From: Flavobacteriales bacterium UBA1995
Lineage (GTDB): Bacteria; Bacteroidota; Bacteroidia; Flavobacteriales_D; Sanyastnellaceae
Length of the DNA: 16,481 bases
Assembly (NCBI GenBank): GCA_002336475.1
Contig: DDCX01000115.1
Coordinates: 1 to 16,481 of the forward strand
Reading direction: 5' to 3'
Shown: positions 1 through 7,227 of the stretch, in pieces
Layout: each line of letters opens with the position of its first letter
Numbering within the stretch: the stretch's first letter is position 1
Notes under the pieces: model-generated
What the model saw: only the letters and a program-made list of their open reading frames with translations
Database searches by the model: none
What the model was told of the DNA's origin: nothing
Translations under genes and position numbers: made by a program

Positions 1-74
1 TCCCGATTGAGCTTGCCCTTTTTAGGGGGCGGTGCATTGGGATCCTCTGGAAGATTGGATGCGCGTCGGGCCAC
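1..74 (-). CDS. N-terminal fragment of an unidentified gene cut by the left edge
   Basis: Reading leftward from a GTG at 74-72, the frame is open to the window edge and gives 24 residues beginning [20 protein letters not shown] and continuing KLNR. The nearest in-frame codons upstream are non-start codons and then a TGA, so the GTG is the only usual start. It lies 28 bases downstream of a perfect TAnnTTTG box on the same strand (103-110), a spacing like that of rpmH and ahcY here, which supports a real start. The Pro/Lys-rich tail ending KLNR vaguely recalls the cytoplasmic N-terminus of Bacteroidota ABC exporters (MsbA-like), but 24 residues are too few to assign a family. Confidence 0.5.
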   Translation of the reverse strand, partial: MARRASNLPEDPNAPPPKKGKLNR

Positions 75-102
75 TTTGTGGAGGGAAATTCCGGTGTAGG
101 GT

Positions 103-110
103 CAAAGCTA
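103..110 (-). promoter_or_regulatory. Bacteroidota -7 promoter box for the left-edge gene
   Basis: The minus strand reads TAGCTTTG, an exact match to TAnnTTTG, the -7 element of the Bacteroidota primary sigma factor. A TTTTG run lies further upstream (135-139), but at about 24 bases it is spaced wider than the usual 19-21. The box points leftward, divergent from the rpmH promoter. Confidence 0.5.
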
Positions 111-190
111 AGATGTCCGACCTTGCACCCTGCGCAAAAGGGGCATTAGAACACAGGTGGTGGGAACTGCGGTTTTCTCGTTTCGTTGCC

Positions 191-198
191 TATCTTTG
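191..198 (+). promoter_or_regulatory. -7 promoter box of rpmH
   Basis: TATCTTTG matches TAnnTTTG exactly and ends 28 bases before the rpmH ATG at 227, predicting a short 5' leader of about 20 bases. No clear -33 TTG is visible at the expected spacing. The same eight bases recur ahead of ahcY. Confidence 0.6.
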
Positions 199-226
199 CG
201 CTCCCGATTTTGAATACCCCTGTGTT

Positions 227-394
227 ATGAAAAGGACATTTCAACCCTCCGTTCGCAAGCGTCGCAACAAGCATGGCTTCCGCGAGCGCATGTCTTCGGC
301 CGCTGGTCGCGCTGTTCTTTCAGCACGCCGCCGCAAGGGACGCAAGAAGTTGTCGGTATCTGATGACCGCCGCCACAAAGGCATCGAGCGTTAA
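227..394 (+). CDS. rpmH: 50S ribosomal protein L34
   Basis: This 55-residue, very basic protein opens [20 protein letters not shown] and continues with the [23 protein letters not shown] core, the full L34 signature. It binds 23S rRNA in the large ribosomal subunit. L34 is usually 44-52 residues; here a short charged C-terminal tail (about residues 46-55, [10 protein letters not shown]) follows the core. The frame stays open upstream to position 32 from a GTG, but the universal L34 start and the promoter at 191-198 fix the ATG at 227. A strong terminator follows at once, so it is probably transcribed alone. It does not sit beside rnpA or dnaA, so it gives no evidence of a nearby replication origin. 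Confidence 0.97.
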   Translation: MKRTFQPSVRKRRNKHGFRERMSSAAGRAVLSARRRKGRKKLSVSDDRRHKGIER

Positions 395-418
395 GGCGCT
401 GAGCTTCTAGACATTGAT

Positions 419-446
419 AGGGCGCCCATGGGGCGTCCTTTTTTTT
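419..446 (+). terminator. Rho-independent terminator of rpmH
   Basis: A 9-bp stem (AGGGCGCCC at 419-427 pairing with GGGCGTCCT at 431-439, with one G-U pair) closes a 3-base ATG loop and runs straight into eight T residues (439-446). It lies 25 bases after the rpmH stop. On the minus strand the hairpin is not followed by a T run, so it does not obviously also terminate the convergent transferase gene. Confidence 0.9.
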
Positions 447-455
447 GCGCCTTTT

Positions 456-1004
456 TTAGGCCTGTTCGTTGTTCAGGGCTACGGCGAGCCAAGCTGTTGG
501 GCTTGAGAGCTGCTGCCATGAGATGTCCAGGTCCATGCCCTGAACTGTTGCCGTTGCGCGCGCAGAGTGGCTGTTTACGGCCTTCCATTCAAGACCCGTC
601 AAGAAATCAAGACCACTGCCAAACACCTTAAAGGCCGCTTCTTTTGCCGTCCACAAACGGCACAAGGTGTCGAGGTTGTCGCCGAAAACGTCGAGAACAG
701 GCTGGTCCGCAGGACCGACAAAGCGACGGCGTGCCTTTTGAAGCCTGGGAGTTGCCGCCTCTACATCGATGCCAATGGGAACAGGGGAGTGTGCGGCAAA
801 AACCCAGCCCCCCCCATGTGACACGCTGCAGTGGCCATGTTCCACAATGGGCTTGCCGTTGGGCAGTTTTGATGGTTTTGGCCAACCCGACCGCTGCAAG
901 AGGGCGTCTGTAAGGGCCCGTTGGTCCGAAATGGGACCTTCGCAAGGTTCTCCAATGAGCGCGGCATGGTCTGCAAGGGTCATGGACAGGGGCTTTTCGG
1001 GCAT
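456..1004 (-). CDS. 4'-phosphopantetheinyl transferase superfamily protein (Sfp/HetI type)
   Basis: This 182-residue protein would transfer the phosphopantetheine arm of CoA to a serine of an acyl carrier protein or carrier domain, a cytosolic Mg-dependent reaction. It shows the Sfp-type signatures: GIDVE at residues 78-82 (metal-binding D80 and E82) and WTAKEAAFK at 118-126 (K121, E122, K126). The SVSHGGGWVFAA segment (61-72) matches the conserved SxSH region. About 180-230 residues is normal for the family. An in-frame TTG at 1031 would add nine residues, but the ATG at 1004 is preferred. The gene converges on rpmH and is divergent from ahcY, with 97 bases between the start codons. Whether it serves fatty-acid ACP or a secondary-metabolism carrier cannot be told here. 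Confidence 0.88.
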   Translation of the reverse strand: MPEKPLSMTLADHAALIGEPCEGPISDQRALTDALLQRSGWPKPSKLPNGKPIVEHGHCSVSHGGGWVFAAHSPVPIGIDVEAATPRLQKARRRFVGPADQPVLDVFGDNLDTLCRLWTAKEAAFKVFGSGLDFLTGLEWKAVNSHSARATATVQGMDLDISWQQLSSPTAWLAVALNNEQA

Positions 1005-1071
1005 GAAAAAACGAGATTGATGCGATGGCAAACCGGTGTTAATCCTGTTTTTCAGCCTGTTACGTGGCGGC

Positions 1072-1079
1072 TATCTTTG
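1072..1079 (+). promoter_or_regulatory. -7 promoter box of ahcY
   Basis: TATCTTTG is identical to the rpmH box and ends 22 bases before the ahcY ATG. A T-rich stretch (TGTTTTT, 1046-1052) lies about 19 bases upstream, where the -33 element is expected. The box sits inside the longer open frame that begins at 1036, which argues against that upstream start. Confidence 0.65.
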
Positions 1080-1101
1080 CACCAAATATCAAAAAGAACG
1101 C

Positions 1102-2421
1102 ATGAGCGTCTCCAATACTACCACCGCATTGCCTTACAAGGTTAAGGACATCAATTTGGCCGAGTGGGGCCGAAAGGAAATCCAGCTTGCGGAAGCTGAA
1201 ATGCCGGGCTTGATGGCCTTGCGTGACCGTTACCGTGACGAGAAGCCTTTGACAGGAGCTCGCGTAGCGGGTTGTTTGCACATGACCATTCAGACTGCTG
1301 TGTTGATTGAGACCCTCGTGGATCTCGGCGCAGATGTGACTTGGTCCAGCTGCAACATCTTCTCTACCCAGGACCATGCCGCAGCTGCCATTGCTGCCGC
1401 GGGCATTCCTGTTTATGCTTGGAAGGGCATGACTGAAGAAGAGTATGAGTGGTGCATCGAGCAAACCTTGTTCTTTGGAGAAGACCGCAAACCGTTGAAC
1501 ATGATTCTGGACGATGGAGGTGACCTCACCAACGTCATTCTCGATCAGCATCCTGAGCTTGCAGGCGGCATCAAAGGCGTCTCTGAGGAGACGACTACGG
1601 GTGTTTTGCGTTTGTATGACCGCGAGAGGAATGGCACATTGCCGATGCCAGCGATCAACGTCAACGACAGCGTGACCAAGAGCAAGTTTGACAACAAATA
1701 TGGCTGCCGCGAATCCTGTGTGGACGCGATTCGCCGTGCCACCGACATCATGATGGCAGGCAAGGTGGCTTGTGTTGCTGGATTCGGTGACGTGGGCAAG
1801 GGTTCAGCTGAAAGCTTGCGCCATGCTGGTTGCCGCGTGATCGTGAGCGAAGTCGATCCAATCTGCGCTTTGCAAGCCGCCATGGAAGGCTTTGAAGTCA
1901 AGAAGTTCGTGGACGCATGTGCTGAATCGGACATCGTAGTTACGGCTACGGGCAACAAGGACATCGTGACTGGAGAACACTTCAAGGTCATGAAGGACAA
2001 AGCCATTGTCTGCAACATCGGTCACTTTGACAATGAGATTGACGTGGCTTGGCTCAAGGAGAACCACGGTTCGAGCCATGACAACATCAAGCCTCAGGTA
2101 GACATGTACACCATTGATGGCAAGGACATCATCTTGTTGGCTGAAGGCCGACTTGTGAACCTTGGTTGTGCGACCGGTCACCCATCGTTTGTGATGAGTG
2201 CCAGCTTCACAAACCAAACCATCGCTCAGATTGAGCTCTGGAAGAACGCGGCCAATTACGAGAACAAGGTGTACACCTTGCCAAAGCACCTCGATGAGGA
2301 GGTGGCACGTTTGCACCTCGAGAAGATCGGCGTGGATTTGGAAGTCTTGAGCAAGGAGCAAGCCGACTACATCGGTGTGCCCCAGCATGGTCCATTCAAG
2401 TCAGATGCTTACCGCTACTGA
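1102..2421 (+). CDS. ahcY: Adenosylhomocysteinase (S-adenosyl-L-homocysteine hydrolase)
   Basis: This 439-residue cytosolic NAD-dependent enzyme splits S-adenosylhomocysteine into adenosine and homocysteine, relieving product inhibition of methyltransferases. Family blocks are intact: LHMTIQTA with H60, the DDGGDLT block (138-143), SEETTTG (161-167), [11 protein letters not shown] (188-198) with K193 and D197, and the Rossmann NAD loop AGFGDVGKG (226-234). It also has [20 protein letters not shown] (347-366) and a C-terminal KSDAYRY whose Lys and Tyr reach the NAD of the partner subunit. Length is typical. The start at 1102 is chosen because the open frame upstream overlaps the promoter at 1072-1079. 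It is monocistronic, with a strong hairpin 21 bases after the stop. Confidence 0.97.
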   Translation: MSVSNTTTALPYKVKDINLAEWGRKEIQLAEAEMPGLMALRDRYRDEKPLTGARVAGCLHMTIQTAVLIETLVDLGADVTWSSCNIFSTQDHAAAAIAAAGIPVYAWKGMTEEEYEWCIEQTLFFGEDRKPLNMILDDGGDLTNVILDQHPELAGGIKGVSEETTTGVLRLYDRERNGTLPMPAINVNDSVTKSKFDNKYGCRESCVDAIRRATDIMMAGKVACVAGFGDVGKGSAESLRHAGCRVIVSEVDPICALQAAMEGFEVKKFVDACAESDIVVTATGNKDIVTGEHFKVMKDKAIVCNIGHFDNEIDVAWLKENHGSSHDNIKPQVDMYTIDGKDIILLAEGRLVNLGCATGHPSFVMSASFTNQTIAQIELWKNAANYENKVYTLPKHLDEEVARLHLEKIGVDLEVLSKEQADYIGVPQHGPFKSDAYRY

Positions 2422-2442
2422 TCCGAGAGGAATCCTATGATG

Positions 2443-2478
2443 AACGAAAAGCCCCGGTTTTACCGGGGCTTTTTCGTT
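2443..2478. terminator. Bidirectional terminator between ahcY and the leftward gene chain
   Basis: A GC stem (GCCCCGG 2451-2457 with CCGGGGC 2463-2469) around a 5-base TTTTA loop is extended by an A-run on the left arm and a T-run on the right arm (2447-2450, 2470-2474). This gives a U tract for either direction of transcription. It lies between the stops of two convergent genes (ahcY at 2421, the lipoprotein at 2482). Confidence 0.9.
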
Positions 2479-2481
2479 GGG

Positions 2482-2895
2482 TCAATTTTGGATGGACAGC
2501 ACGGGAGGAATCCAGGTTGTGGTGTAGCGTTCCAATGGTGCCGTGGTCGGGCCTTGGATGATGGAGCCGTCAAAGATGTACCACTGTGAATCGCTGCAAG
2601 GGTCTAGGATGGTGTAGCCATCTTGAGACAGGGTGCATTGGCATCCTGCTCCAACATCAAAGGTGGCGTGGCGGTCGAGCACCACAAATTCGTCGAGCGT
2701 ATAGCGGTATACAATGAGTCCTCTGCTTCCGCCCGATATGTAGAGCCAGTTTCCTGGGAAATTCAAGCTGTTGTAAGCGGGTAGGCCCAAATTGAGGTCA
2801 ATGTTGACGTCCACGTAGGGAATGACACCGGGGGTGTCGCGACAACTGCTCATGGGCAGACATGCCAGCAGCAGGATGGTCCAGGTTAAACGCAT
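2482..2895 (-). CDS. Rieske-like lipoprotein lacking the iron-sulfur ligands
   Basis: This 137-residue protein has a lipoprotein signal (hydrophobic residues 5-14, then MSSC with Cys18 as likely lipid anchor), so it should sit in the envelope. The rest follows a small Rieske domain: LIVYRYTLDEFVVLDRHATF (60-79), a Cys pair at 85 and 87, then DPC.DSQWYIFDGSIIQGP..APLERY (98-124). The latter resembles the CPCHGS...DG....GP...PL..Y end of Rieske proteins. By my hand alignment the four cluster ligands are replaced (A77, F79, D98, S101), while Cys that could form the domain disulfide (C85 or C87 with C100) remain. It therefore probably binds no [2Fe-2S] cluster. It starts 3 bases after tsaB and is the last gene of the chain. 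Function is unknown. Confidence 0.7.
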   Translation of the reverse strand: MRLTWTILLLACLPMSSCRDTPGVIPYVDVNIDLNLGLPAYNSLNFPGNWLYISGGSRGLIVYRYTLDEFVVLDRHATFDVGAGCQCTLSQDGYTILDPCSDSQWYIFDGSIIQGPTTAPLERYTTTWIPPVLSIQN

Positions 2896-2898
2896 GCT

Positions 2899-3597
2899 TC
2901 AAGAGGTTTTGGAACGCAGGCCGAGGGGATCTTTGGGTCTGCCAGGGACGAAATCTTTGAGATAGAACGGCTCAAAGTCCGCTACATTTTCGGTGCGGCC
3001 TGCGGCGAGCAATTCTGCGGCTTCGGGCAGCAAGTCAGCGGCTGTTGGAAAGGTCTGCAAGAATTGCCATTCCGTGTCTTGGCCCGAAAGGACTTCCTTG
3101 CATTTCTCGGCACCATCCCCCACGAGCAAGGCGGGGCCAGCTCCGAGTTCGGTTCTGAACGAGTCGTCTACAATGGTGGCGGTGGGCTGACCATCCGCTG
3201 AGAGGGTATAGATTTCCAAGCGCCTTGCATCGATGGCGGGTATGATGCGGGTGGGGTGATCGGCAAACTGCGGATGTTGCACGGCGCCTTGGCGCTGCAG
3301 GCCTCTCAATGGACAGGGTGCCAGAAGGGGGATCTGAAGGGCTGTGCACATCCCTTTGGCCGCTGATGTCCCAATCCGTAAACCTGTGAATGAGCCGGGT
3401 CCTTTGCCGACCGCTACTGCCGATAGATCGCGGGGTTGAGCTCCTTCTTCCCGGAGCAATTCGTCGATGATGACGTGCAGTTTTTCGGCATGCAGGTATT
3501 GGCCATCAGAGACTTCACGGGTCTTGATGTGGGTGCCGTCTGGTTGACCGAGTGCCACCGAACAATTGAGCGTGGAGGTCTCGAGCAAGAGAATCAT
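2899..3597 (-). CDS. tsaB: tRNA threonylcarbamoyladenosine biosynthesis protein TsaB
   Basis: This 232-residue ASKHA-fold protein is the partner of TsaD in the complex that forms t6A at position 37 of ANN-decoding tRNAs; it acts in the cytosol. Evidence is the N-terminal MILLLETSTLNCSVALG, the hallmark GPGSFTGLRIG (66-76), AIDARRLEIY (121-130) and a C-terminal P.YL segment (FEPFYLKDF). Length matches the family (about 220-230). The frame is open upstream to 3675, but that part overlaps the adaptor gene and is unlike TsaB, so the ATG at 3597 is used. It begins 4 bases after the adaptor stop, so it is probably co-transcribed with an unrelated efflux pair. Confidence 0.93.
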   Translation of the reverse strand: MILLLETSTLNCSVALGQPDGTHIKTREVSDGQYLHAEKLHVIIDELLREEGAQPRDLSAVAVGKGPGSFTGLRIGTSAAKGMCTALQIPLLAPCPLRGLQRQGAVQHPQFADHPTRIIPAIDARRLEIYTLSADGQPTATIVDDSFRTELGAGPALLVGDGAEKCKEVLSGQDTEWQFLQTFPTAADLLPEAAELLAAGRTENVADFEPFYLKDFVPGRPKDPLGLRSKTS

Positions 3598-3601
3598 GGC
3601 C

Positions 3602-4921
3602 TTACTGCGCAGAAAAGGAGATGGAGACTCCGCTTTGGGGCGCCCCTTCAGTATGGTCTCCCTTGGTCTGGACACCGTCTCCGTCTTTGAGCTTTCGGCT
3701 CAGCAAATCATAAGGCCCAGTGATGACCGTTGCTCCCACTGGCAATTCCGTGAGAAGCTCGATGACGTTGTTGTCTTGGATGCCGGTTTCAATGTTGTGT
3801 TGCACGGCCTTGCCTTCTTCGAGCAGGAAAATGCACAATGCCGATGGAGCGCCTACTGCTGAGGAAGTGTCTGCCCGCGTGGTGACCGCTTTGATGGGCA
3901 CGGCGAGCACACTGGGTTTGACCTCTGTTTCGATTTCCACGGTGGCAGACATGCCGGGACGGAACGGCGTCCAGCTGCTGTCTCGACCAGCGCGTAATTC
4001 GCCATAGCTGTCGGGAAGGATGCGGATTTTAACGCTGAAATTGGTCACGCTCTCTAAGCTGAGCCGCGCAGCGCCGGTAGCGTTGAGTGCAGTATTGCCA
4101 ATTTCAGTGACCATTCCATAGAAGTTGCGCTCGGTGTACGCGTCCACTTCGATGCGGGCCGTATCGCCCAGGGCGACCTTGACGATGTCTGATTCGTTGA
4201 CTTCGACGTCGACCTCCATGGCGCCCAATTCAGAAATCTTCATGATCACCTCCCCTTGGAAGGAGCCAATGCCTTGAACCCCTTCACCTTCTTCCTTGAC
4301 GAGCGCTGTCACGGTGCCAGCTTGGGTGGCGCGCAGAACGGTTCGGCGCAGGTTGTCCTCGGCTTCGTTGACGGTCGCTTCTGCGCTGCGGATGGTGAAG
4401 CCGGCAGACCGCACCCCTTGCTGTGAGGCTTCAAGATCGGCTTCTGAACTCTTGAAGCTCACCTCTGCTTGCTCAAAATCCGCTTGACTGAGTACGCCTT
4501 TTTCGCGCAGGTCTGAGTTGCGTTTGTAGGCCAGTTCTGCAGCTGTAAATGCAGCCCGAGATTGGGTAAGACGGGCTTCGGAGGTGGCCAAGTTTGCACG
4601 GGCATTGTCCAACGCAGCTTTGGCCTGACTCAGGCGGCTTTCGTAGATGTCGGGGTTGATCCGGGCGATCAAGTCTCCAGTGGCCACACGGTCGCCTTCA
4701 CGCACGGGAAGTTCTATGAGCTGACCACTGACTTCTGCGGAGACCTTGACTTCGACTTCGGGCTGTATGCGCCCTGAGGCGATGACGGTTTCTACGATGC
4801 GGTGGCGCCCAATGGCGTCGGTATCAACCGCCGGCATTTGAGGCCCTCCACCGACAACGGCAGCGAGCACAATCACCACAAGGACGATCCCGCCTATGAT
4901 GTAGTAAGTGCGTTTCTTCAT
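3602..4921 (-). CDS. HlyD/MacA-type periplasmic adaptor of an efflux system
   Basis: This 439-residue membrane fusion protein bridges an inner-membrane pump to an outer-membrane channel. It has one N-terminal membrane anchor (about residues 7-24), the first half of a lipoyl-like domain (VKVSAEVSGQLIELPVREGD, 58-77), and a long Ala/Glu-rich helical hairpin (about 95-195) with MacA-like heptads. The second lipoyl half follows (LRATQAGTVTALVKEEGEGV, about 196-215), then beta-barrel and membrane-proximal domains with the F.PGM.A.VEIET segment (320-332). The architecture is closest to adaptors of MacAB-like ABC exporters. It starts 3 bases after the TolC-family stop and is followed by tsaB. No MacB-like ABC protein or RND pump is encoded nearby, so the substrate cannot be inferred. 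Confidence 0.9.
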   Translation of the reverse strand: MKKRTYYIIGGIVLVVIVLAAVVGGGPQMPAVDTDAIGRHRIVETVIASGRIQPEVEVKVSAEVSGQLIELPVREGDRVATGDLIARINPDIYESRLSQAKAALDNARANLATSEARLTQSRAAFTAAELAYKRNSDLREKGVLSQADFEQAEVSFKSSEADLEASQQGVRSAGFTIRSAEATVNEAEDNLRRTVLRATQAGTVTALVKEEGEGVQGIGSFQGEVIMKISELGAMEVDVEVNESDIVKVALGDTARIEVDAYTERNFYGMVTEIGNTALNATGAARLSLESVTNFSVKIRILPDSYGELRAGRDSSWTPFRPGMSATVEIETEVKPSVLAVPIKAVTTRADTSSAVGAPSALCIFLLEEGKAVQHNIETGIQDNNVIELLTELPVGATVITGPYDLLSRKLKDGDGVQTKGDHTEGAPQSGVSISFSAQ

Positions 4922-4924
4922 CCC

Positions 4925-6379
4925 TTAGAAAATATCGAAGCGCAAGCCCCTGCCTGCATAAAAGTCGAGAATCGCGATCCGGAACACCAGGTCGTAACTG
5001 GAGCGCAATGCCGTTAGTCTGGCTGAGTCATAGCGGTTGCGCGCTTGGGTATATTCAACTTGGGTGGAGGCGCCTTGTTCGAAGCGCAGCTGTGCATTGT
5101 CAAATGCGAGTTTGGCTGCGGTTTCAGACCGGGCGGCAGCGCCGAGGGTTTCAATGGCGTTGCGCGCATCGCGGTGGGCGCGTTCTACCGACTGTTGGAG
5201 TCCTTGTTGGGTTTGCTCCAATTGCAGTTTGGCTTGCTCAATGCCGACCTGGCTGCGGCGGATTCCATTGCGCACGGACCAACCATTGAAAATGGGTACG
5301 GAAAGGCTAAAGAAAAGACTCTGGTTGACGTTCTGGGTAATCTGATCCGTGAATGGCCGCGTCCGGAATTCGTTGTAAGACAAGGCGCTGGAAAGCACGG
5401 GTTCCAATGAATTCTCTGTGACTCCAATGGTGAACACTTCAAGGGTGGGGTCGCCTATGGGTTCTTGGGCTGCACCTGAGAAACCCGATCCGTAGCTCCA
5501 GCTGGTACTAAGCCGGGGCAAGCCTACAGTCTTGGCCAGGTCTTTATTGATGTGTTGCTGGCGCACGCGGGATTCTCCAGCCTTAACTTCAGGGAAGTTG
5601 GTGAGGGCTGTTTCTAGAATGTTGTCGATGGACGGGAGGACATGAACTGTACCCACACTGCTGAGGTCGGGACGAACGATGCTGAGTTTTTCGGCATCTG
5701 TTGGACTCAGCCGCATGGTCTGTGCCAATTGCAACTTGGCAAGGGCAACCTCTCCTTCGGATGAAATCCGTGCGCTTTGATCTGAGGCGAGCTGGGCCTG
5801 TAGGTCGAGCAGGTCAGCTTCGGGGGCGGCGCCAGCGTCTACGAAAGCGCGAATGCGTGTTACCTGGATCTCCGTAGTCTGCACATTGAGGTCGGCGATC
5901 TCCAACGCGTCTTCCGCAAACATCAACGAGAGAAAGGCGCTGGCCACTTGCAATGCAATGTCATTGCGGGTTTTGTCGAGGTCAAACCCCGCAGCAATGC
6001 GGCGTTCTTCAGCTTGATCCAGCCGCAGGTGGTTGGACATTCCATTGTAGAGCGTAACTCCTGTGCCGATGCCCACGCTGTTGGACCGGATGCGAGAAGT
6101 GGCAAACGAGTTGGTAAAAGGGTCGATGGTCTGGCCCCAATTGTAGCCGTGAGAGGCGCTTCCATTGAGCGAAGGCAGGAAGGCGGCCTTGGCCTCATCT
6201 ACATCGACGTCATTGAGTTCCATGCCAATGGTCCCTTGCCTGATCAACAGGTTGTTCTGTTGTGCATGAGAGACAGCGCGGTCCAGGGTCCAGCTCGAAG
6301 TCTGGGCCATGCTGGTCACGGTGACAAGGGTAAAGAAGAGGGCGGTGGTGAAACGAAGGGGACTCTTAAAAGCCATCAT
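4925..6379 (-). CDS. TolC-family outer-membrane efflux channel
   Basis: This 484-residue protein has a signal peptide (MMAFKSP, then a hydrophobic stretch, cleavage expected after SMA at about residue 25). Two TolC repeats follow, each with long Ala/Gln/Glu-rich helices joined by beta strands, for example WTLDRAVSHAQQNNLLIRQG at the mature N-terminus and SVPIFNGWSVRNGIRRSQVG in the second repeat. Such proteins trimerise into a barrel and periplasmic tunnel that docks onto an adaptor, here the product of the gene 3 bases downstream. ATGs exist at 6406, 6379 and 6376. The first would lie only about 7 bases from a possible -7 box (6414-6421) and gives a poor n-region, so 6379 is preferred; 6376 is equally possible. 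Confidence 0.9.
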   Translation of the reverse strand: MMAFKSPLRFTTALFFTLVTVTSMAQTSSWTLDRAVSHAQQNNLLIRQGTIGMELNDVDVDEAKAAFLPSLNGSASHGYNWGQTIDPFTNSFATSRIRSNSVGIGTGVTLYNGMSNHLRLDQAEERRIAAGFDLDKTRNDIALQVASAFLSLMFAEDALEIADLNVQTTEIQVTRIRAFVDAGAAPEADLLDLQAQLASDQSARISSEGEVALAKLQLAQTMRLSPTDAEKLSIVRPDLSSVGTVHVLPSIDNILETALTNFPEVKAGESRVRQQHINKDLAKTVGLPRLSTSWSYGSGFSGAAQEPIGDPTLEVFTIGVTENSLEPVLSSALSYNEFRTRPFTDQITQNVNQSLFFSLSVPIFNGWSVRNGIRRSQVGIEQAKLQLEQTQQGLQQSVERAHRDARNAIETLGAAARSETAAKLAFDNAQLRFEQGASTQVEYTQARNRYDSARLTALRSSYDLVFRIAILDFYAGRGLRFDIF

Positions 6380-6413
6380 CGCGGGAAAGCAGGGAGCTGT
6401 AGGCATTGCCCTG

Positions 6414-6421
6414 CGAAAGTA
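6414..6421 (-). promoter_or_regulatory. Possible -7 box for the TolC/adaptor/tsaB/lipoprotein chain
   Basis: The minus strand reads TACTTTCG, one mismatch from TAnnTTTG, in the 79-base gap after the OmpA-like stop and about 34 bases before the preferred TolC start. A TTG lies about 22 bases upstream. It is a weak match and the downstream genes could also be read through from above. Confidence 0.35.
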
Positions 6422-6458
6422 CGTCTTGAGCGCATGGTGCGCACAAGGGTGGTGAAGG

Positions 6459-7211
6459 TCAGTATTCGGTGACCTCTATTTCGACCCTTCTGTTGGCTTC
6501 GTGTTGCCAAGCATATATCGGGTCTGGGAAGAGCAGGGCGTCTGCACCGCCTCCCTTGGCTGTCAGTCTCGAGGGCTCGATTCCGTGGTCTTCGAGCCAG
6601 TGGATCATGACGGATGCCCGCTTTACACTGGCTTTGCGGTAGAAGCTTCTGGACCGGTGTCCGTCAGCGCCATTCACGTGACCTATGATGTCCAAATTGA
6701 CCGTGGGGTTTTCTTCCATCCATTTTAGAAGCTCTTCAGCGACGCCTTGCGACTTGGGGTGAAGGCGGTTCTGATTTCCCAAAAAGTGAATGCCGAGTAT
6801 GTCGGTCCGTTGCCCCACTTCGAGGGGTCTGAGGTTCACTTTGATGTTGGGCTCGTGCAGCAAGTCGGGAAAAAATGTCTCGGTATGAAACATGCAGCCT
6901 GGCTTGTTTCCAATCAATGTGTGCCTGCGGTGAGGAACTACACGGAGTACCGTGTCGCTGAGTTGTGACCACCTTCCCGGGCGGCGGCTGTGGTACCCAA
7001 AGAGGACAACATCACAAGCGTCAGGGGTCCCATTCGAGGAGACTGACAACCTGTAACTGCCATATTCAAGTACGGTTTCACTGGGGTCAATGGACCGTTC
7101 TGCGTGGAACTGGGCCGAGGAGGGAAGGACTGATAATAGAATCAGGGACAAGGCGAATAAAACAAGGGCGAAATCACGCCATTGTTCTTTTTTGACAAGC
7201 TGGTTAAGCAT
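6459..7211 (-). CDS. OmpA-C-like envelope protein
   Basis: This 250-residue secreted protein has a signal peptide (residues 1-34, cleavage after SSA). The mature N-terminal part (about 35-120) is unrecognised, with three Cys (66, 106 and little else) and no clear domain. The C-terminal half follows the OmpA/MotB peptidoglycan-associated fold: NLRPLEVGQRTDILGIHFLG (126-145), an amphipathic helix, NLDIIGHVNGADG (172-184), a second helix with SVKRASVMIHWL (195-206), G...SRLTAKGGG and NRRVEIEV (240-247). The usual GHTD motif reads GHVN, while the later Arg is kept, so peptidoglycan binding may be altered. It starts 16 bases after the stop of the small CxxC gene and could be read through from the oxidase module. 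Confidence 0.8.
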   Translation of the reverse strand: MLNQLVKKEQWRDFALVLFALSLILLSVLPSSAQFHAERSIDPSETVLEYGSYRLSVSSNGTPDACDVVLFGYHSRRPGRWSQLSDTVLRVVPHRRHTLIGNKPGCMFHTETFFPDLLHEPNIKVNLRPLEVGQRTDILGIHFLGNQNRLHPKSQGVAEELLKWMEENPTVNLDIIGHVNGADGHRSRSFYRKASVKRASVMIHWLEDHGIEPSRLTAKGGGADALLFPDPIYAWQHEANRRVEIEVTEY

Positions 7212-7227
7212 GTCTGTAATTTACACA

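Noticed and set aside
227..394. rpmH as a marker of the replication origin
   Set aside because: No rnpA, dnaA, dnaN or DnaA-box cluster is nearby; in this phylum rpmH is often away from the origin.
1005..1031. TTG start nine codons upstream for the phosphopantetheinyl transferase
   Set aside because: The ATG at 1004 gives a normal-length family member and TTG is a rarer start; the longer form is not excluded.
1804..2388. Long open frame on the minus strand inside ahcY (194 codons)
   Set aside because: It lies entirely antisense to a highly conserved enzyme, its translation resembles no family, and it arises from the GC-skewed codon usage of the real gene.
6431..6446. GCGC-ATGGT-GCGC dyad between the OmpA-like and TolC genes as a terminator
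   Set aside because: The stem is only four self-complementary base pairs and no T run follows on either strand.
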